DNA of 64,000 nucleotides from JARRKU01 sp963675565 (GTDB lineage: Bacteria; Desulfobacterota; Desulfobacteria; Desulfobacterales; Desulfosarcinaceae): the NCBI GenBank assembly GCA_963675565.2, contig CAXXYD010000004.1:1178001-1242000 (forward strand). Direction: 5' to 3'. Within the stretch, counting starts at the first letter, position 1. Each line of letters opens with the position of its first letter. A program made the position numbers and the translations under genes. This document shows positions 33,920-42,642 of this stretch, in pieces. Under the pieces are notes generated by a model. That model made no database searches. It saw nothing but the letters and a program-made list of their open reading frames with translations, and had not been told where the DNA came from.

Positions 33920-36577
33920 CTATGGGGATGACTTCAACCCAGTGCCGGCCATCTTTGCCAGGGAGCGGGCCATGTTGTCGAGAAAAGCTTCATCGGGAAG
34001 GGTGATGGTCATCTTCAGGCTGCCATCTTGGGCTTTTTCCATGCAGTCGCTCAACTTGGCTTTAAAGGCGTCGGCCAATTGTGCGGTCTGCGTGTCGTCG
34101 CCAGTATCCGCGAACATTTCGCCGATAAGGGCAAAGGCCGCACTTACCATTTGGCCGCCGGCTGCGGCAATCTTCTCTTTTTTAACCAGAGCGGCCGCCT
34201 CTTTCTCCGCTTCGATTTTCATGCTTTCATCTTCCGCTGCTTCAGGCCGTGCCCCCAGCAAAATCTCCATGCGGCGCTTGAGTTCTTCGATGCCGGTGGC
34301 CATATCGACCGCAGTGGCGTCGGCTTCCGGATCAAGAACAGCCAGGGAGAGCTCATGCTTGGCCGACAGCGTGGCCAGCAGATTTTCTTCCAACGTCTCC
34401 GCGGTCACCAGCAGGAATACATGCACAGGCCTTTTTTGGCCCATGCGGTGGGCCCGGCCGATGCGTTGCTCCAGCACGGCCGGATTCCAGGGCAGATCCA
34501 CGTTGATCACTGTATTGGCGGCTTGCAGGTTCAACCCGGTGGCGCCGGCATTGGTGGTCATGAAAAGCATGCAATCCGCATCGTTTTGAAATTGGTGGAT
34601 CAGGGCCTGACGTTTTTTCTGGGGAACCGAACCGTCCAGGCGGACATGGCCAATGCGGCGTTCGTCCAGCAGGGGTTCGATCAGGTCGAGCATGGTGGTC
34701 CACTCAGAGAAAAGCACGATTTTGCGATCCTGCTCGTCTTTGAGCCGATCCAGCAAGCGACCCAGTTCCTCCAGCTTGCTGGAATACCCCGGCGGTTGCT
34801 TGTCCACCAGAAAGGTGCTGTCGGCTCCCATGCGACACATCAACAACGCCTTTTGCAGCCGGAGCAGGTCCATTTCAGACAGATATTTCTTATTGATAAT
34901 GGTCTGGACAATTTGCCGGTGCCCCAGCTGCAAGTTGTACTGTTCTTCGGTGGGAGCGATACGGATCACTTCGGTGGTGCGCAGCGGCAGTTCCTTGATG
35001 ACTTTTTGGCGGGTACGACGCAGCAGGATAGGTTTGAGTTTTTGCCGGAGTTGATCCAGGTTTTGATAGCCCATCAATTTGCCTCTTTCATCCACCACCC
35101 GGTGGCGATTGAAAAACCGGAAGGCAGGCCCCAGGCGTCGGTCATCAATGAACTCCACCACGGAATAGAGTTCGTCCAACCGGTTTTCAAGAGGCGTTCC
35201 GGAGAGCACCAGGGCAAAGGGCGATGCCAAGGCCTTGATCACCCGGCTGGTCTTGGCTTCCCAGTTCTTGATGCGCTGGCCCTCATCGAGGATAATCAGG
35301 TCCCACGGCACCCGCTCGATGGCCAATAAATCCCGCAACACCTGTTCGTAGTTGCAGATGGTAAAGAACTGATCGCCGGCGTATTGGGCCGGCCGCTCCT
35401 CGGCGCTGCCCAGCACCAGGCGACAATTGCGCGTGCAGAATTTTTTGATTTCGATGCGCCACTGAGATTTTAGCGATGCCGGACAGATGACCAGCACCCT
35501 GGACACGGATGCGTGACGGGCCAAAAGCTCGGCCACGCCGATCCCTTGAATGGTTTTGCCCAACCCCATGTCGTCGGCCAACACCGCCCGGCCGGCACCG
35601 GCGGCAAAGGCGATGCCGTCCAACTGGTAGGGCCTCAATCGGGCATTGAGCAAGGTGCTGCGCAACGGATGGACGGCCGGGTCTTTGCGGATTTCGTCGG
35701 ATAGGGCCTTCATGCGGGCCTGAAAAAGCATTTTTTGCAGGTACTCTTCGGCGTCCGGATAGATGGTCACCGTTTCACCCAAGCGCTCCAAAGCACCGAT
35801 GCGGCGCAGCAAATCCCTCGGATCTTCAATGGATTTGCCCCGTAGCGGGTCAAGCTGCCGCGCCACGTGCTTGTTGACCTGCCCCGGCAGCAGCAGCCGC
35901 AGTTCCAGCTCGCGACCATATTTGAGGTAAACAGCGATCCTGTCCACGGTTGCCGGGGTGTTTTGCACCTTTTTACTGAATTTGGAGCGCCCGCGTTCCA
36001 ACGCATAGATGATGTGCTTACAAGTGCCCAGGGTATTTTTACGAAAATCAGGACAGGAACAATAGGATTCGCCCGGTTGCCAACCCCGCAAGGCGAGGCG
36101 ATAGCTTTTTCCCGAGACCGGATTGGTAATCACGTAATCGGTCCAAAGTAGCTTCGGATTCATGGATTTCAGACGCATCTTCTCTTCGATGGCCCGTTGT
36201 TCGCGTTCGGCCACGGCCTGCTTCACAAGGGCTTCTTCGCTCAGGCGCTCCATGGGCTTGCGCTGCGGCGGCGGCGCCGACAATCCCAGGACCAGCTTTT
36301 CTTCCAGTATCAGGGAAAGCGCCGCCCCTTGATGCTCACAGGCGCCGCTGCAGGCACTGCACCGCAGGTTCATGCGATTTTTGTCGGAATTCAACGAAAT
36401 GTCCACCCTTATGCTGCCCAGGGTCAGGCAAAAACGGTGTTTATCGAGATAGACCTGATCGGCCAGGTTGATATCGAATTTACCGCCTTCCAATATCAGT
36501 GATTTGCCCCGGGGCCCCAGGAGTTTGCACGCCTGGGCAAACGACAAGTGAGAGAGCCTGTCCTTGAGTGTTCGCAT
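33920..36577 (-). CDS. SWIM zinc-finger SNF2-family helicase
   Basis: The protein has 885 residues. A Cys cluster 'CSACSGACEH' (73-82) and a SWIM zinc finger 'CSCPDF..... CKHIIYAL' (C173, C175, C186, H188) precede the SNF2 ATPase: Walker A 'DDMGLGKT' (338-342), motif II 'DEGQ' (431-434), 'VLSGTPLENRLDELYS', and the second lobe with 'GLNLQAANTVINVDLPWNP' and 'EQRIGRAHRMGQ'. A helical tail of about 120 residues follows. Such proteins remodel nucleic acid-protein complexes, for example recycling RNA polymerase (RapA-like). Its place in an island suggests a defence or element-maintenance role, which is inference. Confidence 0.92.
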   Translation of the reverse strand: MRTLKDRLSHLSFAQACKLLGPRGKSLILEGGKFDINLADQVYLDKHRFCLTLGSIRVDISLNSDKNRMNLRCSACSGACEHQGAALSLILEEKLVLGLSAPPPQRKPMERLSEEALVKQAVAEREQRAIEEKMRLKSMNPKLLWTDYVITNPVSGKSYRLALRGWQPGESYCSCPDFRKNTLGTCKHIIYALERGRSKFSKKVQNTPATVDRIAVYLKYGRELELRLLLPGQVNKHVARQLDPLRGKSIEDPRDLLRRIGALERLGETVTIYPDAEEYLQKMLFQARMKALSDEIRKDPAVHPLRSTLLNARLRPYQLDGIAFAAGAGRAVLADDMGLGKTIQGIGVAELLARHASVSRVLVICPASLKSQWRIEIKKFCTRNCRLVLGSAEERPAQYAGDQFFTICNYEQVLRDLLAIERVPWDLIILDEGQRIKNWEAKTSRVIKALASPFALVLSGTPLENRLDELYSVVEFIDDRRLGPAFRFFNRHRVVDERGKLMGYQNLDQLRQKLKPILLRRTRQKVIKELPLRTTEVIRIAPTEEQYNLQLGHRQIVQTIINKKYLSEMDLLRLQKALLMCRMGADSTFLVDKQPPGYSSKLEELGRLLDRLKDEQDRKIVLFSEWTTMLDLIEPLLDERRIGHVRLDGSVPQKKRQALIHQFQNDADCMLFMTTNAGATGLNLQAANTVINVDLPWNPAVLEQRIGRAHRMGQKRPVHVFLLVTAETLEENLLATLSAKHELSLAVLDPEADATAVDMATGIEELKRRMEILLGARPEAAEDESMKIEAEKEAAALVKKEKIAAAGGQMVSAAFALIGEMFADTGDDTQTAQLADAFKAKLSDCMEKAQDGSLKMTITLPDEAFLDNMARSLAKMAGTGLKSSP

Positions 36578-36683
36578 AGAAGTTGCCTATATTTGACGAT
36601 TAGTGTGTTGTAGACTGATTTTTGCTACCCATATGTTTGCCTTGTATCAAACTGCAGAAGGAACTATAAAATGAATTTATCGA

Positions 36684-37928
36684 TTACATCCTTTCCCAAA
36701 GCGCACGGATAGGGACGGCATACAGTTTTTCGCCGAAGCCGGCTACATGCTCCCCGTCATACACGACAACCCCGGCGGCAAAGCGTTCGCCGGTTGTTTC
36801 CCGAAGCTTTTTCAATCCTCGAAAATCCTTTTGCATGACTGTAGCAGCGGCTTTAATTTCCACACCGGCCACTGTACCGGCTTTCTCCAGCACAATATCC
36901 ACCTCCACACCGTCCTTGTCCCGAAAATGGTGGAATTGAACTGGTGCATCGTTCCAGCTCGCCTGTCGCTTAAGTTCTTGGAAGACAAACGTTTCCAGAA
37001 GCTGACCCAGCATGGCCCGGTCCCTGACGAGAAACTCAGCGTCCACACCGAGCAGCGCCGAGGCAAGCCCAGTATCGGCAAGATGCAATTTGGGTGTTTT
37101 GATGAGACGACTCAGCCGGTTGCTGTGCCACGGCGGCAGATGTTCCAACAAAAATATCCTTTCCAACAGCACTACGTAGTCGCGAATGGTCGGCCGGCTC
37201 AACTGAAATGCCGAGGCCATTTCAGCCACATTGACCAATCGCGCCGTTTGTCCGGCGGCAAGTTGAAGCAGCCGTGGCAGTGAACCCAAAGCACCGATGC
37301 GCGCCAGATCGCGCACATCCCGCTGCACAATCGTTTCGATGTAGTCCCGGTACCAGGCTGCGCGCCGTTTCGCCTTGGCGCGCAAAAGCGCCGCCGGGTA
37401 ACCACCTGCGACAATCCTTTCCGCCAGATCAGGTCCGAGGCGCTCGAAGCGACGGTTTCGAAACTTAGCGGCAAACAGCACGTCAATAAAACAAGACACC
37501 TTGCCCGCAAGTTCATCCTGGGTCAAGGGGTGCAATCGCAGGATCTCCATGCGCCCCGCCAATGAATCCGCCAATTTGGGGACCAGCAGAACATTGGCCG
37601 ATCCGGTCAAAATAAAGCGTCCGGGCCGGCGGTCCCGGTCAACTGCAGATTTCAACGCAAGAAATAGTGTCGGCACACGCTGGACTTCATCCAGAACTGT
37701 TCTGTCTGCCAAACCGGCCACAAACCCCACTGGATCGGCTTGGGCTGCAGCAAGTTGAACATCATCGTCAAAGGTGATGTATTCATAGCCGGCCGCGTCA
37801 CCGACCATCCGGACCAGAGTGGTTTTGCCGCACTGGCGTGGCCCATGGACCAACACCACCGGGGTGTCCTCCAAGGCCTCCTCCAGTCGGCGGCGTACAA
37901 ATCGCGGATATAGGATCGGCTCAGTCAT
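36684..37928 (-). CDS. DUF4143-type AAA ATPase
   Basis: From ATG 37926-37928 ('TEPILYPRFVRRRLEEAL') the protein has 414 residues; an ATG three codons upstream is possible. Walker A is 'VHGPRQCGKTTLV' and the Walker B region is 'TVLDEVQRVPTLF', followed by 'GRFILTGSANVLL'. The C-terminal DUF4143 part has a winged helix and an endonuclease-like core 'GVEVDIVLEKAGTVAGVEIK' with D and E-x-K residues. This large family is widespread and poorly understood; related proteins occur as single genes in islands and some are linked to toxin-antitoxin or defence roles. Confidence 0.88.
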   Translation of the reverse strand: MTEPILYPRFVRRRLEEALEDTPVVLVHGPRQCGKTTLVRMVGDAAGYEYITFDDDVQLAAAQADPVGFVAGLADRTVLDEVQRVPTLFLALKSAVDRDRRPGRFILTGSANVLLVPKLADSLAGRMEILRLHPLTQDELAGKVSCFIDVLFAAKFRNRRFERLGPDLAERIVAGGYPAALLRAKAKRRAAWYRDYIETIVQRDVRDLARIGALGSLPRLLQLAAGQTARLVNVAEMASAFQLSRPTIRDYVVLLERIFLLEHLPPWHSNRLSRLIKTPKLHLADTGLASALLGVDAEFLVRDRAMLGQLLETFVFQELKRQASWNDAPVQFHHFRDKDGVEVDIVLEKAGTVAGVEIKAAATVMQKDFRGLKKLRETTGERFAAGVVVYDGEHVAGFGEKLYAVPIRALWERM

Positions 37929-38581
37929 GGCGTCCATTCGAAAGATAAGTGATTGGCTAAATGAAAGGTTGTGCATCGGCCAAATGAAAGGTCACATATC
38001 GGCCAAATGAAAAAATGTCAACATCATGATGAATTTTCGTTTTATTGGGTAGGGATATATTATTGAACCATTCGCATCCAATTCGATTCCTGAAAAATCC
38101 AACCAGGCTTCCCAGTCGCCGGTCAGTCGCACGTTGTTGAGCAGCTCGTAATAATAGGAGAAGGGAAATGCAATCGAATTTCTTGACCAGCCGATCCGAT
38201 TTATCGAGATCGGAGTTGGAAACCACGGTATGCATTCTAGAATAGAAAATTTTACAAACCACGAGTCTGATGAAGGAATTATGCAAGACCCTATATTATC
38301 ATCCGGTTACGTTGGAAAGGCAAGACTGGCCTTTCTCCATTTTTTACAAATAGAGTTGAAAGCTGTTTCCTTTCTTTGGGTGCATGTTTGAATTTAGATT
38401 ATATCGAAAAGCAAAATAATTTCAAAACCGACCCAAACGCCCTCACTCTATAACTTGTTGTATTATAAAGTTTTTAAAATGTTTGTTGTTAAAGCGAGGT
38501 CTGGCTGACAGGAAATCCGGGGAAATAAAATCTTCTATTTAACTTGAGACTGAGTTGTGTATACACCGCGTCCGGTAATGA
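37929..38581. other. Intergenic region at the right end of island 1
   Basis: Apart from a Fic-like remnant (listed separately) nothing coding is supported. Around 37960-38020 the sequence has a short repeat of the gene start (ggccaaatgaaagg...ggccaaatgaaa). The right half is AT-rich and leads into the attachment core at 38582. Confidence 0.4.
38068..38170 (-). pseudogene. Fic-family protein C-terminal remnant
   Basis: One minus-strand frame reads 'PFSYYYELLNNVRLTGDWEA' and 'WLDF', which matches the conserved 'Y...L..VR..GDWEAWL.FF' helix near the C-terminus of Fic-domain AMP-transferases. Sequence on both sides loses the similarity, so only about 25-30 codons remain. It is evidence of an earlier gene now deleted next to the attachment site. 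Confidence 0.45.
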
Positions 38582-38601
38582 TGGAGGCGGCGGGAGTCGA
38601 A
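38582..38601 (-). other. Second copy of the tmRNA-end attachment core
   Basis: These 20 bases are identical to 7733-7752 and in the same orientation. On the minus strand they give the T loop, T-stem and acceptor 3' strand of the tRNA-like end, but the sequence beyond (ttggcagactgg) does not complete the T-stem. It lies 72 bases from the stop of the integrase gene. Near both copies is a short run of ttaccga-type repeats (38666-38686 and about 7791-7810), possibly integrase arm sites or remains of an integrase end. It marks the border between two tandem islands. Confidence 0.75.
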
Positions 38602-38673
38602 TTGGCAGACTGGGACTAAAATACCACATGAATTTAATTAGTTATGTTGCATCAAAATCAAATTACCGACTAT

Positions 38674-39744
38674 TTACCGACTTTTTCTGTCCCTGATCTG
38701 TATGACTTTTCCCCTACGCTTGGTTAGTGCAACTGTCAATTTAGAGTTTGATCTCTTGGCATATCGTCTGGTCATTTCCACCTTAGTGTGGCCGAGCTGC
38801 TGCCGAACTAAATCAAGATCCTCACCCTGATCCAGCAATTGGCAGCCCAGGCTGTGCCGAAATGCATTATACATTTTTATCTTGATGTCTGCCTTCTTGC
38901 TGGCTGTTCTCCAGATTCTGTTTAAATCTTTGGAGGTGTATGGTTTTCCGTCTCTGCGAACAAATACGAACGGTGATAGGTTCGGGCTAATACTGTCCAA
39001 TACACTTTGGAAAAATGGTGTAATCTCATATCGTCGAACATTTCCAGTCTTTGTTGTTTCTCGCAGGACATTTTCGGAGAATGATCGTTTTATGACAACT
39101 TGATTATTAACGGTACAATCTTTTTGCAATGCTCTGGCTTCCCCAGGTCGCACTCCATATTCTTGCATGAAAAAAAAGATCGGACGATGAAATTCAGGTA
39201 TTTTATTTAGAACCTTTTCCTGTTGTTCAAAAGTTAAATATTCAATTTCTGGCAAGTCGAAACTGAGCTTCGGAAAAGGAGGAACGTATGGGATATCCTC
39301 ATTTCGCCATGCATATCTCAATAATGTTCTTAGAACGGAGACTGTATTATACTTTCCCTTTTTCGTTAAATTAAGTGAATTGTGAAAACGAACAATATCT
39401 CTGTACCGTATATTCCGAATGTCTGTATTATCGAAAAACTTTGCAATGTATTTTGCCGCAGTTTTATATCCGGTTCTTGTCTTTGGGGAAACATTTATCT
39501 CCTTCAGCCATTCTTCAGCATACCGCCCAACAACCATCGGACTATTGGGTTTCCAAAATTTAGGGTTAAAAGTGCCATCATCAACTTCTGTTCTTATCCT
39601 GCTTAGCTGCTTTTGGGCGCTCTTTTCAGACCAGAATGGTTCGCCGGTCTGCGGGTGCCTCCATATTCGATGCTTCTTTCCCTCCCAATATATCTGAATA
39701 AACCACCTGCTGGCACGCTTATCGTAATGATGCGACCCCTTCAT
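38674..39744 (-). CDS. int: Tyrosine site-specific integrase
   Basis: From ATG 39742-39744 ('KGSHHYDKRASRWFIQIYWE') the protein has 356 residues; an ATG 15 codons upstream is also possible. The N-terminal arm-binding domain has the 'RASRWFIQIYWEGK' pattern. A SAM-like core-binding domain spans about 85-165. The catalytic domain carries Arg in 'YGVRPGEARAL', 'AFRHSLGCQLL' (H-x-x-[R/L] box), 'VRQQLGHTKVEMT' and the nucleophile Tyr in 'RRYAKR'. The gene reads toward the attachment core at 38582, so it is the integrase of the element to the right. Confidence 0.92.
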   Translation of the reverse strand: MKGSHHYDKRASRWFIQIYWEGKKHRIWRHPQTGEPFWSEKSAQKQLSRIRTEVDDGTFNPKFWKPNSPMVVGRYAEEWLKEINVSPKTRTGYKTAAKYIAKFFDNTDIRNIRYRDIVRFHNSLNLTKKGKYNTVSVLRTLLRYAWRNEDIPYVPPFPKLSFDLPEIEYLTFEQQEKVLNKIPEFHRPIFFFMQEYGVRPGEARALQKDCTVNNQVVIKRSFSENVLRETTKTGNVRRYEITPFFQSVLDSISPNLSPFVFVRRDGKPYTSKDLNRIWRTASKKADIKIKMYNAFRHSLGCQLLDQGEDLDLVRQQLGHTKVEMTRRYAKRSNSKLTVALTKRRGKVIQIRDRKSR

Positions 39745-39918
39745 GTAATCATTCCCTTTTAGGCTGATTGTATGAAAATTTGGTCGCATGGTCAATATAG
39801 GTAATATAATTAGTATCTTATATATTTTGTCATTTTATCTATTTTCTTTTATTGAAGGCTATTAGAAAGGAAGCAAACAGGCAAGAATATGAACTATTTT
39901 TATAACTACAGGATAAAA

Positions 39919-39957
39919 AAATGGGGTTTCACAACTGCTGCTTGTGACACCCCATTT
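39919..39957 (-). terminator. Strong terminator after the 39980 gene
   Basis: The arms aatggggtttcacaa and ttgtgacaccccatt pair over 15 bases with one mismatch around the loop ctgctgc. On the minus strand it is followed by a run of T, as expected for a rho-independent terminator of the gene ending at 39980. The long stem could also stop transcription coming from the left. Confidence 0.75.
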
Positions 39958-39979
39958 ACTAGTTGACGAGATTTATTTA

Positions 39980-40822
39980 CTACTTTTTTGGATATTGAAT
40001 CCTTGCAGGTCTGAATAATATATTTGGAGCGGCACGAATTAGTTTTACGGCTTTGTTATAAACTTTAGAGATTCTATCGCTATAATATTCTTGTAGATCG
40101 GCAGATACATTTCCATCTACCAAGATATCATAAATCTCAGTCCAATTAATCGATTTAGGTTTGTTGATGACCGCATCTACAATTTCAATTTGTTCTTCAG
40201 GAGTCTTTCTTTTATAAAATTCCGCAATGATTTTGTCGTACCCCCTTAAGCATTCTATATTGTAATCTATGGAACCAACATTAATGGTAATACTGTTTTT
40301 GTTAGTTATGTCTTTGAATCGTTTACGTTCATCGGGAAGTATTTTTTTTATATGTTCTATAACATCCTCTTGATCTTGGCAGGGATCTATAGATATGATT
40401 ATACGACCCCTTGATTTGAGCAAAAATTTTCTTAGTTTAACTCCTTCATCGATAGTGAATACAGCTTTAAACTTTTTCTCGCCAGTCACTTTTTTATCAC
40501 GTTTGAAAGATCTTGTTGATATTCTTGGTATTTCGTGAATGAATGCCGAATCTGTAATTCTATTATATAGAAAATAAAACGGATGTGTTGTTAAAGGATC
40601 TTCTCCATCACTAATTTTTTTTTTAATTAAATCGATATCGATTGATGGATCCAAAACTTCCTTGTCCATTTTCCATTTATCATTTCCAGTGGCCGTAAAC
40701 AGAGGTTCTAAATCAACGGAATTTTCTTTTTGTCGATCAGCGAAATATTTTTTGTAATCTTCGTTTCTTCTTGTTGCTTCCCAAAGAAGGTCTTCTCTTG
40801 AGTAATTGGAAAATTTGTCCAT
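39980..40822 (-). CDS. Hypothetical protein, possible mobile-element regulator
   Basis: The protein has 280 residues. The first 30 ('YSREDLLWEATRRNEDYKKY F') resemble the short N-terminal 'AWE.LRRN..Y' motif of regulators found in conjugative and integrative elements (DUF6499/DUF2285-like), usually followed by a helix-turn-helix. The rest is basic and mixed alpha/beta ('GRIIISIDPCQDQEDVIEHI'), with a final 'KLIRAAPNILF'. No catalytic motif is evident. It is transcribed toward the integrase and ends at a strong terminator. Assignment is weak and rests on the short N-terminal motif. Confidence 0.45.
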   Translation of the reverse strand: MDKFSNYSREDLLWEATRRNEDYKKYFADRQKENSVDLEPLFTATGNDKWKMDKEVLDPSIDIDLIKKKISDGEDPLTTHPFYFLYNRITDSAFIHEIPRISTRSFKRDKKVTGEKKFKAVFTIDEGVKLRKFLLKSRGRIIISIDPCQDQEDVIEHIKKILPDERKRFKDITNKNSITINVGSIDYNIECLRGYDKIIAEFYKRKTPEEQIEIVDAVINKPKSINWTEIYDILVDGNVSADLQEYYSDRISKVYNKAVKLIRAAPNILFRPARIQYPKK

Positions 40823-41203
40823 TTGATCTCCATTTAATTAACACTATAATTCCATTAATGAATAAAATAATCATTATCAAAAGGATCTGAAACTGGATCA
40901 AGTGACAATATTTTCGGGATGTCCATGTTAATGAATGCTTCTGCTGCACCATGTTCAAGATTGCACAAGCATTGCATTATTTTATTATAAATATATAACA
41001 GCTTCAAAATCCGGCAGTTCACCTGCTCTCGCCATCCGAAGAAGCTGAAAAACAAGAGCCATCATTCTATTGTCGTTTGCTGCTTAAATCATATTTCCTC
41101 CAATTTATAATGAAAATTTTATAATACCATTCTGCACAATTAATAGCCACCAATGCTTTGACCTATAGAAAATGCTTTTTAGGATTATTGTTAGCAAAAT
41201 GCC
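40823..41203. other. Region with two very short minus-strand frames
   Basis: A frame starting at ATG near 40976 gives 40 codons ('MQCLCNLEHGAAEAFINMDI' to 'NDYFIH'), ending 33 bases before the gene at 40822. Another (41064-40985) gives 26 codons ('MMALVFQLLRMARAGELPDF'). Either may be a real short gene or the remains of one. Neither has a good ribosome site. The rest is AT-rich. Confidence 0.3.
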
Positions 41204-41800
41204 TTAGTGATATTGTATTGTTTCTTCATACTTTATCTTAATTTGGACATCCCATACGCTACCCTCTATTCCAACAATTTTAGCCTTCAACAATTCATCG
41301 AATGAAGCAAAATAAACTTTGTTTTTAATAATGATGGGAATATCGCCTTGTTCTATCCATTCATTGCCATTCCAATACTGAGGTGGTAAATTGCATGATG
41401 AAAGTGGGATTGGCTTGTAACTTGCGAACCACTCTTTAGGATTGGCCCCCCATTCTCTATCGACCTTTTCATATCCATTGGCAAAGAAAGGGGTAATTCC
41501 GCTCTCTTTTTTAAATTGTCGCCATGGGATTAGGTCGACCATTTTCGGATTGATTTCAATCCTGACTGGTGTGCACCCCATCTCGTACATTTCTTTTCGT
41601 CGATCGTTAAATCCTTTTTTCCGAACCATCTCCTCCCAATCTTGATTTGTAGAAATCCAAACCGCTGAACATTCCCCTCGAACGTATACAGGTGATGGTT
41701 TGATTACTTTCTGAAGGATTATCTTCAACATGTGGGGGGCAACTGTGTAATGCCAGAATCGTATGCCCTTTTCCTTCATCGAAAATTTTTTTGATTTCAT
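41204..41800 (-). CDS. Hypothetical protein, possible ADP-ribosyltransferase-like fold
   Basis: From ATG 41798-41800, with aaggagga upstream, the protein has 198 residues. It opens with 'GIRFWHYTVAPHMLKIILQK' and 'GECSAVWISTNQDWEEMV', a layout seen in ART-like families, where an H-Y-T strand binds NAD and a W-[IF]-S-T segment follows. The C-terminal part has a conserved-looking 'IPWRQFKKESG' and 'FASFDELLKAKIVGIEGSVW'. I do not recognise the family and the ART suggestion is tentative. It is divergent from the gene at 41941, with both promoters in a palindromic region. Confidence 0.5.
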   Translation of the reverse strand: MKSKKFSMKEKGIRFWHYTVAPHMLKIILQKVIKPSPVYVRGECSAVWISTNQDWEEMVRKKGFNDRRKEMYEMGCTPVRIEINPKMVDLIPWRQFKKESGITPFFANGYEKVDREWGANPKEWFASYKPIPLSSCNLPPQYWNGNEWIEQGDIPIIIKNKVYFASFDELLKAKIVGIEGSVWDVQIKIKYEETIQYH

Positions 41801-41835
41801 CTTTATGTCCTCCTTTTTGTAGAATGTAACTATTA

Positions 41836-41910
41836 ACGTAGGATATAATACTACGTGTGCACCTTTGTCAAGTAAAAAATGTCTTGACAAATACTACGGG
41901 TATTATATTA
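41836..41910. promoter_or_regulatory. Divergent promoter region with palindromic operators
   Basis: A palindrome acgtag-N9-ctacgt lies at 41836-41856 and a second one, aatac-tacgg-gtatt, at 41890-41904. Both contain the nine-base sequence aatactacg (41847-41855 and 41890-41898). A ttgaca box (41884-41889) with tattaa 16 bases on fits a plus-strand promoter for the gene at 41941, and a second ttgaca on the minus strand (41870-41875) fits the gene at 41204. The repeats overlap both promoters, so one repressor probably controls both genes, most simply the ribbon-helix-helix-like product of 41941. Confidence 0.6.
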
Positions 41911-41940
41911 AAAAACAAACAATTAGGAGGTCATTCAGAG

Positions 41941-42489
41941 ATGCCCAGAAAAAAAAGTTCCTTGAATAGTCGTCAGGCAAGAGCCGCTGGTGGAAAATTG
42001 GCCCGTTCCGAGGTGGTGACAGTGCGTCTTGATCCTAAAACCAAATATGCTGCCGAATTAGCGGCAAGGATTCAGAGGCGTACAATATCCAGCTTTATCG
42101 AGTGGGCTGTTGAATGCGCTTTGAAAGAGGTGGCTATTGTTAGTCAAGAGAGGGACCCACTGAATGATGAAAAATTATGGGATGTTATGTCACGCCTATG
42201 GGACGTTGATGAGCCTGATCGACTTATCAATCTGGCTTTGAGGTTGCCGCAATTGATGAATCATGAGGAACAACAAATTTGGAAGCTTATCCGAATTAAC
42301 AAATATTTTTGGAGGGTTAGAAAGGAACCAAACGGCGAATATACATGGGGAAATGACCTTAATTCAATTCGGCAGGATCTCATTGTCGAAAGGGTGAGAA
42401 AGCACTGGAACACTATAATTGAACTTGTTGATGACCCCGACTCGGATAACGTGATCCCAGAAGGTCCACTTATCGAGGCTGTTGAATGA
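41941..42489 (+). CDS. Putative ribbon-helix-helix DNA-binding protein
   Basis: From ATG 41941, with aggaggt nine bases upstream, the protein has 182 residues. The frame is open further upstream but that part overlaps the promoter. Residues 25-60 look like a ribbon-helix-helix or DUF1778-type unit: 'SEVVTVRLDPKTKYAAELAA' then 'RTISSFIEWAVECAL'. The first 20 residues are basic ('PRKKSSLNSRQARAAGGK'). The C-terminal 120 residues have no recognised domain. It is a candidate autorepressor acting on the palindromes just upstream and on the divergent gene at 41204. It is not clear whether the pair forms a toxin-antitoxin module. Confidence 0.55.
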   Translation: MPRKKSSLNSRQARAAGGKLARSEVVTVRLDPKTKYAAELAARIQRRTISSFIEWAVECALKEVAIVSQERDPLNDEKLWDVMSRLWDVDEPDRLINLALRLPQLMNHEEQQIWKLIRINKYFWRVRKEPNGEYTWGNDLNSIRQDLIVERVRKHWNTIIELVDDPDSDNVIPEGPLIEAVE

Positions 42490-42642
42490 CCCCATCTGTT
42501 TTTGGACATATTCCAAAATTGTTTGTAAAATAAATCTAAATAGTTTAATAAGTTAGCAGTGGTTCTTTATCTGCCTATTTCCCCGTTAATCCAGGTAAAA
42601 CATAGAATGTGCTGACTGTACACACGGCAAAGGTGGTACTGC

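Noticed and set aside
34028..35329. Long plus-strand frame of 433 codons
   Set aside because: It lies wholly antisense to the SNF2 helicase gene, which has complete motifs. The antisense frame is a by-product of codon bias.
37957..38286. Minus-strand frame of 109 codons at the right end of island 1
   Set aside because: It overlaps the Fic-like remnant in another frame and has no domain-like features.
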